Below, in pieces: positions 24,501 to 34,264 of a DNA stretch of 64,000 bases. Within the stretch, counting starts at the first letter, position 1. Each line of letters opens with the position of its first letter. Position numbers and translations under genes: made by a program. The notes beneath the pieces were generated by a model, which saw only the letters and a program-made list of their open reading frames with translations, made no database searches and had not been told where the DNA came from. This stretch comes from Hyaloraphidium curvatum (taxonomy: Eukaryota; Monoblepharomycota; Hyaloraphidiomycetes; Hyaloraphidiales; Hyaloraphidiaceae), in the NCBI GenBank assembly GCA_025558095.1, contig JAIVFI010000034.1:434001-498000 (forward strand). Direction: 5' to 3'.

Positions 24501-25421
24501 CCGAAAGTGTTGCTGTGCAGCAATCGCAAGGCGCCGCGGGGCCGAGCGGAAGCGCGCAGTCTCCGCACAGCCCGCACGGCAGCTTCATGGATCGACTGAA
24601 GCTGCACATGCGCCGCCGGACGACCTCGACGCAGGACAAAGACGGACGATCGTCCAAGCGGTCGTCCAAGGTGCCCACCGACGGTGTGCCGTCCGACCAA
24701 AGCCAGGATGGTTCGGTCGAAACTCCCGCCGAGCCTCAACATCCGAGCGACGTCAACTATCGCGACACTCCGCCCCTCGAACTTCCTCCGGACGTCCCCG
24801 TGATTGTCTCCGTGGAGGAGAGCAACGAAGCGTCTTCCTTCTTGGACCTGTACCGCGGCACCATATGTTCCATGGGCAACCTCGACGAAGTGGAGCGGCT
24901 GAAGCAGGTCATTCCGACCTGGGTCTACGAGTTCACGGTTGAGGGCAAGGCGAACGTCAAGGAAGCGCAGAAGATGAGCTTCCAGCTGTTTGCGTATCCG
25001 GATTGCGGGTTGCCGGAACTGCCTAGCGGGTGCGTGTTCCGTTGACATCCTGGACTCCCCGTTTTCTCATCCTCTTATAGGAACAATCGTTTGTCGGCCA
25101 ACCGAATGCTCCGCATTCGCAAGCTCCTTTCGTACATCGTAGAGAAGCTTGACCTCGATCCGCTCAATCCCCGGAGTATCGCTTCCAAGTTTGTCCCCGT
25201 TTCGGAGCGTGTTCAGGGGATGAAGCCTGAGGCCTGGCTGGAGCTGTGGCTTGGAGACAGAGTGAGTGAATATGTGCGAAAGCGTTGCTCGCTGAGTAGT
25301 GACCCTGGTATGATCCATCCAGCCATTGTCTGCACGGACGACGTTGGCTACGGTGCGGAACTTTTTCTGGAAACAAGGTGGACAGGACGTGATACTGCAC
25401 TACCGTCCGATCAAGCGATGA
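21526..25421 (+). CDS. WDR48: WDR48/UAF1-like WD40 protein
   Basis: Eight exons (21526-22189, 22245-22511, 22568-23028, 23082-23729, 23785-24076, 24132-25029, 25081-25261, 25323-25421) encode 1,169 aa. WDR48/UAF1 (yeast Duf1) activates USP1/USP12/USP46 deubiquitinases. The start VSYVVQEDYSEYN, GHSDWVNDVVLV, GLDRRICIWDL, VVRVWDPRS, LNGHTDNVRSVLVS and ATVKLWSL follow the WDR48 propeller in order. The C-terminal ancillary/SUMO-like region is present too (NIGKWVLAYV, MLRIRKLLSYIVEKL, ending TVRNFFWKQGG then ILHYR). It is roughly 490 aa longer than human WDR48, from low-complexity insertions around residues 60-190 and between the propeller and the C-terminal domain. Confidence 0.9.
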
Positions 25422-25515
25422 TGGATCGGCTGCTTATTGAAGACCTGGCTTGTTGCGTGTTTGTAACGGGTGAGATACATGGTTCGGAGAAGCGTATTTT
25501 TGAAAGCTGCGATGG

Positions 25516-26826
25516 TCAAGGCAGGCCTGCACCGGGCACGTCCACACGGGCGATCTCGATCCTCCCCTCCCGTGCCGCCTTGCGGTTGTCCGAATCCGAG
25601 TCCGGAGCGGTAACGCAGTAGAGTGTCTTGCGGTCCTCGCCGCCGAGCATGCATGCGAAGGCATTCTGGCTGGTTTGAACCTTGGCAAGAATCTCGCCTC
25701 CCTCCTTGAACCGCACCACGGAAGGCTCAAACGGGTTTGCCACCCAGACGGCTAGAAGGAGGCACGGGGAGTCGGGAATGGTGCTTCGGGAGCGATTCAA
25801 GCTCGGCTCCTACCTCCTTCCGCATCCAGGCAGCTGCCGTCGCAAGGGACGCCCGGTGTGGGTGCCCAGATGCGACGGTTCGAAAGGTCACCATCCGGAC
25901 CAATGTCGAAAGCCGTAAGCCTCATTCCGAGTGTCTCTCCGACCTTGCGTACATGTGTCGTTGGCGGTTGAGTTAAGCGAATTTGGGACAAGTATTCAAT
26001 TTCAGTAACGGCAAGAACGCTTGCCGCCATAAAGCTCACGATGAGAGTCTTGCCATCGGGCGTGATCTGGCTGCCATTGGGGAAAAGCATGTCGGGGCTT
26101 GCAACAGAGACTTTCCCGGCGGGTGAAACCTTGATGAGATTCGCGGGGGTCGGGTTGCTCAGGACCGCTTCGACGCCCTTCTCCCGCATTTCATGGTGCA
26201 AGTCGAAGCCTGAAAAATCGAGAGGTGAGAGAGTTGATGCGCGGCTTGCCTGTCGAGAAAACGCACCAAAGTTGCCAACGTACGCCACCCCAGAGCTCGA
26301 AACTACCATGTCGTTGCAGTAGAACCCAGCAAGATCCTTCAGATCCGCGTATTCCTTCAGCTTGCCGTCGTGCTCTCGCACCAAGAGCTTGCGAGCAGTC
26401 ATCGCAACGATCAGCATGCGTCCATCCGGCAGCCAGCCGAGACCAGAGGGCTGTTCCTTGTCGGGCAACTCGACGTACACCTCAGCCTTGTTGGTCTCGG
26501 GATCCAGGACCTTCACTTGGTGAACTGCCCGAACACGGAAGACGTCAGTAGCCTCCTCGACAAGCAGCAATGCTCTAGTTACCATAGAAATCCGAATAGT
26601 ACAGCTTCCCATCGTGCCACCGCGGCCCTTCGCCGAAAGAGAGCCCTTCCACGACAACCTCGCCTGGATAGTTGGATGGGAGACGTTGCGTTCGCGGATG
26701 GGAGACGTGGCGTTCGCGGCGGAGGTTCGTTCGTTCAAGGCCGCGAGACACGATGCACGACGGCAATGCATCAGAAAGAGCAAAATGCAGTTCAAACTCG
26801 CGCTTACTCTTGTAAGTTTTCGCCAT
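25516..26826 (-). CDS. SMP-30/gluconolactonase-family lactone hydrolase
   Basis: Five exons (26583-26826, 26267-26524, 26040-26209, 25814-25943, 25516-25751) encode 345 aa. SMP-30 enzymes are six-bladed propellers that hydrolyse sugar or aldonolactones using one divalent metal. The N-terminal metal-site glutamate lies in LSFGEGPRWHDGKLYYSDF. GLGWLPDGRMLIV, FYCNDMVVSSSGVAYVGNFG (the metal-binding Asn-Asp region) and IWVAN-like AVWVANPFEP follow. The 96-nt intron at 25944-26039 is supported because its removal restores KTLIVGETLGMRLTAFDI. The gene starts 115 bp from, and facing away from, an SDR dehydrogenase, which suggests a joint role in sugar or lactone oxidation. Confidence 0.88.
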
Positions 26827-26941
26827 CCTGCTATTCGGGGGTATGGTTTCGGCGTCGTTGGCGCGCCGCGACCCGGCTGCGAAACGTCACCCACCACCAC
26901 CTCTTCTGCCTCTCCCGCGCCGCACGGCGTCATCGTGTCCC
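26827..26941. promoter_or_regulatory. divergent promoter, SMP-30 / SDR
   Basis: Only 115 bp separate the two start codons. The partners (lactonase and dehydrogenase) could act in one pathway, so co-regulation from this region is a reasonable inference. No binding site is identified. Confidence 0.5.
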
Positions 26942-28039
26942 ATGGCGTCTTCCTCGGCATTTCCGGACCTCCGCGTCGAGTCCTTGATTGACGTCAAGGG
27001 CAAGGTCATTCTCGTGACGGGGGGCGGAATCGGTGGGAGGATTCTCCCGTTCTGGCGACGCCTAGAGGCCAATCTTGGACCGCGACAGGTCTGGGTGCGA
27101 TGATGACCAAGGCTCTCGCGCTGCATGGTGCCAAGGTCTACATCGCGTCGCGGAAGCAGGAGGTCGTGAACGAAGCGGCAAACGCGATCAATGCTCTGCC
27201 GGGGGTGGTCAAGAGCGGCGGAAAGGTCGTGCCGCTGCAGGCCGATCTGAGCACCAAGGCTGCGTGCGATGCCCTCGCAAAGAAGGTCGAGGCCGCCGAG
27301 GGAGGGCCGGGGAAGGCCAAGCTGCACGCGTTGGTCAACAACTCCGGGATCTCCTGGGCCGGGACGCTCGAGGACTTTCCGGAGGAGAAAGGGTGGCTTC
27401 AGGTTCTGAAGATCAACGTCGTGGGCATGTACTACAGTACGTCTCGCGGTGGACCTTGCGCTCTCGCCATCTAACGCGTCACCAGTGACGATCGCCTGCC
27501 TGCCGATGCTGCGGAGAGGTGCCGACGGCAACCGTGATCCCGCACGGGTGATCAATCTCGGATCGTCTTTGGGTCAGATGATCCAGGGCGAGGGATACCC
27601 GATGAGCGGACCCGGGCGCGTCAGCATCAGCTGTACGTTGCGTTCGGAGACCGCGCACCCTTCGCTCGCTAACTCTGGATAAACAGACGACGTGTCGAAA
27701 GCAGCGGTCGCCCACATGACCCGGAGCCTCGCGATCGATCTGGCACCGCAGCACATCATCTGCAACAACCTGGCCCCCGGAGTCTTCCCCTCTCGCATGA
27801 CGAAATACTCGCTGAGCCAATCGGAAACGATCCTCCAGCAAGAAACCTTGTTTGGTGGGTTCTTCGGCGCTTGGCTTCGTACCGTGCTTGACGTCACGAC
27901 AGGGCGGTTGGGCAACGAGCCGGACATGGCGGGCACCATCCTGTGGCTTTGCTCCAAGGCATCGGCTCACATCGTGGGCCAGACCATCATCATCGATGGC
28001 GGCTGGAACCTCGCTAGCTCTGGCATGAGCAGGCTTTGA
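26942..28039 (+). CDS. short-chain dehydrogenase/reductase (classical SDR)
   Basis: Exons 26942-27032, 27089-27436, 27486-27632, 27687-27854 and 27903-28039 encode 296 aa. Splicing creates the cofactor motif TGGGIGGLGAMM, and NNSG in HALVNNSGISW is present. The catalytic Ser lies in INLGSSLGQ. The catalytic Tyr/Lys are in YDVSKAAVAH, again assembled across an intron. The C-terminal SDR block GQTIIIDGGWN is intact. These are NAD(P)-dependent oxidoreductases, often acting on sugars, steroids or short-chain alcohols; the substrate is unknown. Overall it resembles fungal rhamnolipid/gluconate-type SDRs. The stop codon ends 15 bp from the stop of convergent ALKBH1. Confidence 0.9.
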
Positions 28040-28054
28040 TGTTTTCTCTTTGAT

Positions 28055-29260
28055 TCAGAAGACTTGTCTCACATTGATGTTGATGCGCTTCGGCGCAGGA
28101 TCGCTCATGAAGCTCTTTACCGGCTCCCAGGCATCCCCGTCTTCCTCTCCTGTGGCCTCGAGGTCCATCCCGCGTCCGTTGCTAAAGACCCTCGGCACAC
28201 CGTGGAAGCATCGGCGCGAGCTGCCAGACATGACGACGATGTCGCCGCTCCGAAGCCACACTGCGTCGGGCCGTTCGTCCACCGTCATGCCACCCATCAG
28301 GAACACGCATGGCGTCCCGAGCGATATTGAAACGAGGGGCGCCTCAGAGTTTGGTTCGGACCGGTCCTGGTGCGAATGCAGCGCCGAATCGTGTGAGTAG
28401 AAGTTGACGACTCCCGCCTGTGGAATGTAGCGGCTTTCCGGGTATCCGCTGATGCTTTCGACCGCCCTGACAATGACGCGGCAGAGGGAAGCAAGCAGAT
28501 CGGGCACCGGTGGCCCTTGTTTGTCCAGGTTGTATGTCTTCGAGAACCACTCGTAGGCCAATCCGATGGAAGTCCAGCGCATCTTGTGAATGAGATCCAT
28601 GATGGGAAGGGGAGCAAGGGTGGGAACGTTGAGGCGACGGTAGGGATCGGCGGTCTCCTCGCCGTCGGCAGCTTGAGGTTTGAGGGGTACCACAACGGCG
28701 TCGCGCCCTCCGGATCGATGAGCCCGCTCAAAGAGTTCCCAGAGATTTACAGGCCCCTGCCCGTTGTCGGACTCCATGTCCAGGTCCCAGTGGTTGTCAA
28801 GATTGCTCACGGATGGTCTCCGAGTCCATTCCCGGCAGCTCAGTGACACAAGCTCCCGCTGGGCCCGTTCCGTGAAGGGACAAGGAAGCAAAATCAGGCC
28901 GGGATGGCTCGGAAGACAATACGCTTCCGATGAGGCGTTAGCAAGCCAAGTCCGGAACAGCTCGCGGTAACCAGGCGACGCTGCGCCGATTGCGGTGTCC
29001 CAGTCGACCGCCAAGGGGTCCAGATTACAACGTAGTGCCCTCTCCGGAACGCCAAAGTCCGCAATTCTGAGCGAGCATTCGTCCAGGCGCCCCGAGTCGA
29101 CCGAATGCAGTTCCTCGACCGCGGCGCGCTTCCAGCGTCTTTCCTCAATACGGAAGGCCGACAGGCGCTCCGCGACCGCGGGATCATCGAGGGAAGGCCG
29201 CGCATCGCGCTGTTTTCTCAGCCGTTTCAGCGCGCTGTTGGACAGCGCCTTGTCGGGCAT
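28055..29260 (-). CDS. ALKBH1: ALKBH1-type 2-oxoglutarate/Fe(II) dioxygenase
   Basis: A single exon encodes 401 aa. The AlkB fold is visible: substrate-side MRWTSIGLAYEWFSKTYN, then VVNFYSHDSALHSHQDRSE with Fe ligands H297 and D299. The distal ligand is H353 in CFHGVPRV, and the 2-oxoglutarate arginine region is RININVRQVF at the C-terminus. The FLMGG and SGDIVVMSG blocks match ALKBH1 rather than ALKBH2/3. ALKBH1 acts on modified DNA and tRNA bases in nucleus and mitochondria. It is intronless in an intron-rich neighbourhood. It diverges from the NADH pyrophosphatase gene (92 bp). Confidence 0.92.
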   Translation of the reverse strand: MPDKALSNSALKRLRKQRDARPSLDDPAVAERLSAFRIEERRWKRAAVEELHSVDSGRLDECSLRIADFGVPERALRCNLDPLAVDWDTAIGAASPGYRELFRTWLANASSEAYCLPSHPGLILLPCPFTERAQRELVSLSCREWTRRPSVSNLDNHWDLDMESDNGQGPVNLWELFERAHRSGGRDAVVVPLKPQAADGEETADPYRRLNVPTLAPLPIMDLIHKMRWTSIGLAYEWFSKTYNLDKQGPPVPDLLASLCRVIVRAVESISGYPESRYIPQAGVVNFYSHDSALHSHQDRSEPNSEAPLVSISLGTPCVFLMGGMTVDERPDAVWLRSGDIVVMSGSSRRCFHGVPRVFSNGRGMDLEATGEEDGDAWEPVKSFMSDPAPKRININVRQVF

Positions 29261-29352
29261 CGCTGGCGTCGGCGCCTCGGAACGGACTCGCGGCGCCCGT
29301 GTTTACACGCGTTGCGGGCACGTCTCCCATCGCCACCCGGCAACGATCCACG

Positions 29353-30699
29353 ATGGGCTGGCAGGAATCCGTCAACTACTTTGCCGGCGCAAATCTCGCC
29401 CGGCACAGCGAGCTCCGCACCAACGCGAAGCACATCGTCGGGCTGCTGACGTCTCCCAACGCGCGCTTCCTGATCTTCAACGGGGAATCCAACGCGCTCC
29501 TGACGGCCCCTCCCGGCGAGAAGAAACTGAGCTCGACGTGCGCGTTCCTGGGCTACGAGGACGTGAAAGGGCTCTTGGACCTCAACGGACCCGAGGCATC
29601 GGCTTTCGAAGCCAACGGGACCGCCACGCAATGGGCTTACCTCGGGGAGGACGAGGCGACCGGCACGTCGTACTTTGGCATCGAGATGGTGGCTCCCGAG
29701 GACGGCGATGAAAGCGAGGCGGCCGTCCGGAAGCGCGAGGCGATCAAGGCCTTCACCGACGGGCTCTCCCGATTGCCGCCCGGCACGGCTTTTCATGGCT
29801 TCCGGCCGCACGCCTTCCTGCTCCCGCAAGCCGAAGCTGCGATGCTCGGAACGGCACGCTCCGTTCTGGACTGGAACCGGTCGTCTCGTTTCTGCCCTGC
29901 GTGCGGCCAGCGGACCAGTGGGAACGCCATGGCTGCCGGCCCCGATTGATTGCGCTAATCACCCACTTGTGCAGTCTCCGAAGAAGCGGGTTGGAAACGC
30001 ATCTGCCCCAAGCCTACCGCCGGCACCGACCGCTCCAAGATGTGCCCCGCGCGCCGCTCGACGCAGTCCTACACGCACCCCCGTATCGACAACTCCATCA
30101 TCGTCGCGATCGTCTCCGCGGACGGGGAGCGGCTCATGCTAGGGAGGAAGAAGCGCTCGCCTCCAAAGTTCTTCAGTTGCGTCGCCGGCTTCCAGGAGCC
30201 TGGGGAGAGCATCGAGGAGTGCGTGCGCAGGGAGGCCCGGGAGGAAACAGGGCTGCGGCTCGGCAAGGTCATCTACCACTCCAGCCAGCCGTGGCCCATG
30301 CCGTCGCAAGTCATGATCGGCTGCCTCGCCGTCGTGGAGGGATCGGAGGAGTTCAGACCCGAAGAGGACGAATTCGAAGAGGTTCGTTGATTGCTACCGC
30401 GAGCGAGAGCTTCTAGTGACTTCGAGCAAATCACAGGCTCGTTGGTTCACGCGGGACGAGATCGTGCCAGCGATCGAACGCGCGCGTACGGGAGAAGCGT
30501 CGTTCCTCAACCCGAACCCGGACGTGCCCTTCCTTCTCGCTCCCGTCTGGGCGGTGCGTTGTGCTCCACCGCTGGAACTAGCATGCGCTGATCGGAACGT
30601 CTTCAGATCGCTCACTTCATCATCCGCGCCTGGGCTCTTCGGGAAGTCGACGTGCTTTCTTTTGACTCTGCGCCGGTGCCGGCCCCTGCGAGGATGTAA
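29353..30699 (+). CDS. NPY1: NADH pyrophosphatase (NUDT12/Npy1/NudC family)
   Basis: Exons 29353-29917, 29975-30381, 30437-30553 and 30607-30699 encode 393 aa. The enzyme cleaves NAD(H) to NMN(H) and AMP and can decap NAD-capped RNA. The zinc ribbon starts RFCPACGQRT and continues after splicing with EAGWKRICPKP and MCPARR. The Nudix box GFQEPGESIEECVRREAREE then TG is complete (about residues 260-282). The downstream specificity region SQPWPMPSQVMIGC is the SQPWPFPxS motif of NADH-preferring members. The C-terminal helix follows in exons 3-4. It lacks the ankyrin repeats of animal NUDT12. A start one exon earlier cannot be excluded. Confidence 0.94.
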
Positions 30700-30729
30700 T
30701 CCAGCTGTCTACAGATAGAGCTCGGAGAA

Positions 30730-33138
30730 CTACGCTGAGATGTGCGTGCTCTCGATGCCGGCGAGCAGATCGGCAAGCAGCCCTTCGTCCAAGTCGTCGA
30801 AGTCCACCTCGGCATCGGCAGCTGTCCGCACAGCGACAGGCGGCCGACCATCCTCCTCGTCGTCGGACGCGTACACGAGGATCGGCGCCTCGCGGGGGTT
30901 CCCAGATGCTGCCGGCACTCGATCAGCCACGGCGGCGCCAAGTTTTTGCGGCTGCAGCATTGTCCGCGCTGGTACGAAGCCTGGCGCCTGCGCGGGAGGC
31001 GCCCGCGGGCGGTTCTTTGGTTTGACACGAGGGGCATCCGTGCCGCCAGCCGCCATCGGGCCCGGCGATCGGAGCTTTGCTTCCCGGAAATGCGCCGTCA
31101 CCGGCAAGTTCTTCGCGGAATCGTTCTCCTTTCCGACAGGTGGAGTTGCCATGGGATCGGGCGGCGGGACTGTCTTCGGGGGCGGCTTCTTGGAGAAAAA
31201 GTCCGAGATCGGCGCCTGCACGGCCTTCGTTGTGAGGTGCTTGGCCTTTTCGCCGGCAGGCTGGTTGCTTGCGCCCGTCTCCCTGAGGTTGACGACGCTC
31301 GCGTCCCCCTCGACAGTCTTGCTCACGATCTTGAGCTTGGCCAGGTTCATCTCCCACTGCACCGTGTCGAATGTCCCCTCGGCCAGCAGGTACACCACCG
31401 TCACCGCGTCCACCCTCCCGATCCTGTGCGCCCTGTCCTCGGCCTGCAGGAGCAGCGCCGGCGTCCACGAGATCTCTGCAAACACCACCAGGTCCGCCTC
31501 GGTGAGTGTCAGCCCGACCCCGGCGGCGTTGAGCGAGAGCACCGCGGCGCGCACGCCCGAGTCGCGCTGGAACGAGTCGCACAGGGGCTGCCTGTCGGCG
31601 GGTTTGGTCGATCCGTCGATGCGCACGGGGTTGAGCCCCTCGGCCTTGCAGAAGGCCTCGAGGCCATCCATCACCTCGACGTGGTGCGCAAACACGATGG
31701 CCTTCTTGAACTCGGGGTTCTGCAGCGCCTCGCGGAGGTACTCCTTGGCTGCCGGCAGCTTCCCCGTGCCGGTCTTGCTCCACATCTGGCCCATGAGCAC
31801 GATCTGCGACGTCTTCAGGTGCTGCAGCGAGGGGTCCTTGTCCGGCCGCGCTTCCATCCCAAGGATGCGCTTCTCCAGCGAGGTGTGCTCGGCGAGCATC
31901 GCGGCCAGCTCCGCCTTGGCCGCCGGGTCGTGCACGTCCACGTAGACGTGCCGACGGAGCTTCTCGGGGAGCTCCGAGAGCACGTCCTGCTTCAGCCGGC
32001 GGACCATGACGGTCGATCGGAGGATCCAGTTGAGTTCGGCGAGGTGCGAGTGCCCGGAAAAGTCGGCCGGCGCGGTCGGGCCGTCCTCCTTGCCGCCGCA
32101 GTACCGCATCCCGAAGGCCTTGGCCTCGTTGAAGACCTCGGGCTTAAGGACCGAGAGCGAGGTGAAGAGCTCGATCGGGCGCGCGAGGGCAGGGGTGCCG
32201 GTGAGGAGCAGGGTGCGCCTGGCCCTCTTGAGCAGTGGGACGAGGGCCTTTGTCCGCAAAGCCTTGGCGTTCTTGATGTAGTGCGCTTCGTCGCACACGA
32301 CGCTGGGGAAGCCGCGGGCTGCCAGCTGCGCGTGCGTGGCGGGGCGCGACGCGAGGTCGTACGAGACGACGACGACGCGGCTGTCCGGAGAGATCTTGTC
32401 CGAGGAGGAAAAGACGATCTGCACCTGGTCGTCCGTGAGATGTAACCACTTCCTGAACTCGTTACGCCAGTTGAGGCGCAGCGAGCTCGGGCAGACCACC
32501 AGCACGGGCCAGTCCGCGGGCGAGTAGTACGAGAGCACGGCAACGGTCTGCACCGTCTTGCCCAGGCCCATTTCGTCGCAAAGGAATACGCGCCCGCCGA
32601 GCTCCACAGCGCGATGCACCCCGACGGCCTGGAACGGCCTCAGGCAGGCGAGCAGGTCGTCCGGAATGCGGCCGCGGAGCAGCTCCCTGCACTCGTCCGC
32701 CGAGCGCTCGGGGGAGTGGGAGTGTTTGGCGAGCAGCGAGGCGACGAAGCGCGGCAGGGCCTCGAAGGCGAGGGAGCCGCCCCAGCGGGCCTCGATGCGG
32801 CGCCTCGCGTCGTCCAGCATACCGGGCTCCAAGGTGTACGTCCGCGAGCCCGCATCGTAGCGCACCGCGGGGAGGCACCCCGCCCGCAGCCACGCGCCAA
32901 ACTCCTTTGTCGGGGCGCGGAAGGCGATCCGCCCGTCGGCGACAAAGCACCGCACGGCGGGGCCCTTCCGACCGGCGGCCTTCGGCGGCGGCGGCGGCGG
33001 TGCGGCACACCACTCGAACGAGTTGCACTTTCCGTCGGCGCACGTCGCGAACCACCGGCCGTGGTTGGGCCCCGCCTTGCGCACCTGCAGCACGCGCGCG
33101 GGGTCGCCACACCGGCACCGCGGAGGAGGCTCGGACAT
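30730..33138 (-). CDS. SMARCAL1/ZRANB3-like SNF2 annealing helicase with GRF zinc finger and PIP box
   Basis: A single exon from ATG 33138 encodes 802 aa. The N-terminus is a GRF-type zinc finger (CRCGDPARVLQVRKAG, then GRWFATC and CNSFEWC), a single-stranded-nucleic-acid module. A HARP-like segment follows (about 70-130). The SNF2 motor has DEMGLGKTVQTVAVL, VVCDEAHYIKN, TGTPA, and QAEDRAHRIGR. Near residue 641 the sequence QAPISDFF is a canonical PCNA-interacting PIP box. This combination points to replication-fork remodelling, as in SMARCAL1 and ZRANB3. The longer frame upstream of ATG 33138 crosses into the eS12 promoter region and is not included. The C-terminus is acidic. Confidence 0.88.
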   Translation of the reverse strand: MSEPPPRCRCGDPARVLQVRKAGPNHGRWFATCADGKCNSFEWCAAPPPPPPKAAGRKGPAVRCFVADGRIAFRAPTKEFGAWLRAGCLPAVRYDAGSRTYTLEPGMLDDARRRIEARWGGSLAFEALPRFVASLLAKHSHSPERSADECRELLRGRIPDDLLACLRPFQAVGVHRAVELGGRVFLCDEMGLGKTVQTVAVLSYYSPADWPVLVVCPSSLRLNWRNEFRKWLHLTDDQVQIVFSSSDKISPDSRVVVVSYDLASRPATHAQLAARGFPSVVCDEAHYIKNAKALRTKALVPLLKRARRTLLLTGTPALARPIELFTSLSVLKPEVFNEAKAFGMRYCGGKEDGPTAPADFSGHSHLAELNWILRSTVMVRRLKQDVLSELPEKLRRHVYVDVHDPAAKAELAAMLAEHTSLEKRILGMEARPDKDPSLQHLKTSQIVLMGQMWSKTGTGKLPAAKEYLREALQNPEFKKAIVFAHHVEVMDGLEAFCKAEGLNPVRIDGSTKPADRQPLCDSFQRDSGVRAAVLSLNAAGVGLTLTEADLVVFAEISWTPALLLQAEDRAHRIGRVDAVTVVYLLAEGTFDTVQWEMNLAKLKIVSKTVEGDASVVNLRETGASNQPAGEKAKHLTTKAVQAPISDFFSKKPPPKTVPPPDPMATPPVGKENDSAKNLPVTAHFREAKLRSPGPMAAGGTDAPRVKPKNRPRAPPAQAPGFVPARTMLQPQKLGAAVADRVPAASGNPREAPILVYASDDEEDGRPPVAVRTAADAEVDFDDLDEGLLADLLAGIESTHISA

Positions 33139-33441
33139 GCCGCCTGGCCGTGAGATTCGGGGGGGGGGGGGCCCAGTGCAGCGGAGTGCTGATTCACGCA
33201 ACCCCTTTCGGGAACCCGAGGGTAGGCAAGGGTGGCAGCGGGTAACCCCCGTTCCAACATAACTAATCACCCTCCCTTCCACAGTGTGAGTTCCCTGGCG
33301 CTGCCGATCGCACGGGAGCCGCAGCTTAGCATCGTCCGTGCCTCTCCTCCACCACCGCATCGCGTTCCGGCCGCTCCCGCACCCCAGTGAAGACGTCTGC
33401 TCGACATCTTTGCGGGCCCCGTCAACCCACAACCCGCAATC
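33139..33441. promoter_or_regulatory. divergent promoter, fork remodeler / eS12
   Basis: About 300 bp between two diverging start codons. A run of ten G at about 33161-33171 stands out and could be an assembly weak point or a G-rich structural element. A pyrimidine-rich tract precedes the eS12 ATG, as expected for ribosomal protein genes. Confidence 0.45.
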
Positions 33442-34264
33442 ATGTCGACTGAAGGAGACGTGGAAATGGAGGTCGAAGCCGTCGAGGAGGTCGCCGACGC
33501 CGGCGGCGACGCCGAGGTCGAGGTCGAGGCCGGCGCCGGGGGCGCCAAGGGCTCCATGTCGGTCGAGGAGGCCCTCCAGGAGGTGCTCAAGAAGGCGCTG
33601 ATCCACGACGGGCTGGCCCGCGGGATCAGGGAGGCCGTCAAGGCCCTGGACAGGTGGGCATCGGTATCTGGAGTGGAACTGGGCGGGTGGTGCGGCCTGC
33701 GGCCGACGACGCGACGGGGACGCGTCCCGGCCGGGTTCCGCCGGACGGGAGCCGGCCCGAGGATGAACCTCTTCTTTCAAAAATGTTTCAAGACGGATCC
33801 GACCACATCGTGGAGAGAACCGAAGCTCTGAAGGGCCGGTGGCTGCCACGAGCGGACGGCGGCACGTTGCGGACGGACGCGGCCATCGTGCCCCGTCGAT
33901 GCGCTCTTTGGCCGGCGGTCGCACATCGCGTCGGACACTCTTCGGGGCCTGGATCTACGCCTTCATGCTCGGATGCCAACCCGTTTCCCCCGTTCACAGG
34001 AAGACCGCGCACCTGTGCGTGCTCTCCGAGTCGTGCAACGAGCCCGACTACGTCAAGCTCATCGAGGCCCTGTGCGCCGAGCACTCGATCAACCTGATCA
34101 AGGTCGAGGACTCGAAGAAGCTCGGCGAGTGGGTCGGCCTGTGCAAGATCGACAAGGAGGGCAACCCCCGCAAGATCGTCGGCTGCTCGTGCGTCGTCGT
34201 CCGCGACTACGGCGAGGACTCGGAGGCCATGAACGTGCTGCTCGAGTACTTCAGGTCCAAGTAG
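33442..34264 (+). CDS. RPS12: ribosomal protein eS12
   Basis: Exons 33442-33653 and 34000-34264 encode 158 aa, slightly longer than usual because of an acidic N-terminal extension. eS12 sits in the beak of the 40S subunit. The conserved blocks [53 protein letters not shown] and [11 protein letters not shown] are all present. The 346-nt intron is far longer than the about 55-nt local norm and carries a candidate snoRNA, a common arrangement for eS12 in animals. An Arg codon is split by the intron. Confidence 0.95.
33750..33841 (+). ncRNA. candidate intronic box C/D snoRNA
   Basis: Inside the eS12 intron. A C-box-like AGGATGA (33760-33766, one mismatch to RTGATGA) and a D box CTGA (33828-33831) are enclosed by a 7-bp terminal stem, CCGGCCC (33752-33758) with GGGCCGG (33833-33839). 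The internal stretch TGTTTCAAGACGG (33784-33796) is complementary over 13 nt to a conserved large-subunit rRNA segment (CCGTCTTGAAACA) as I recall it. A possible D' box CCGA lies at 33799-33802. Host gene, length (about 90 nt) and stem all fit. Which known snoRNA it corresponds to is not decided. Confidence 0.55.

Noticed and set aside
30742-32445. 567-aa plus-strand frame
   Set aside because: Antisense shadow of the SMARCAL1-like gene. No motifs, and a His/Arg/Leu-rich composition typical of a reversed GC-rich CDS.
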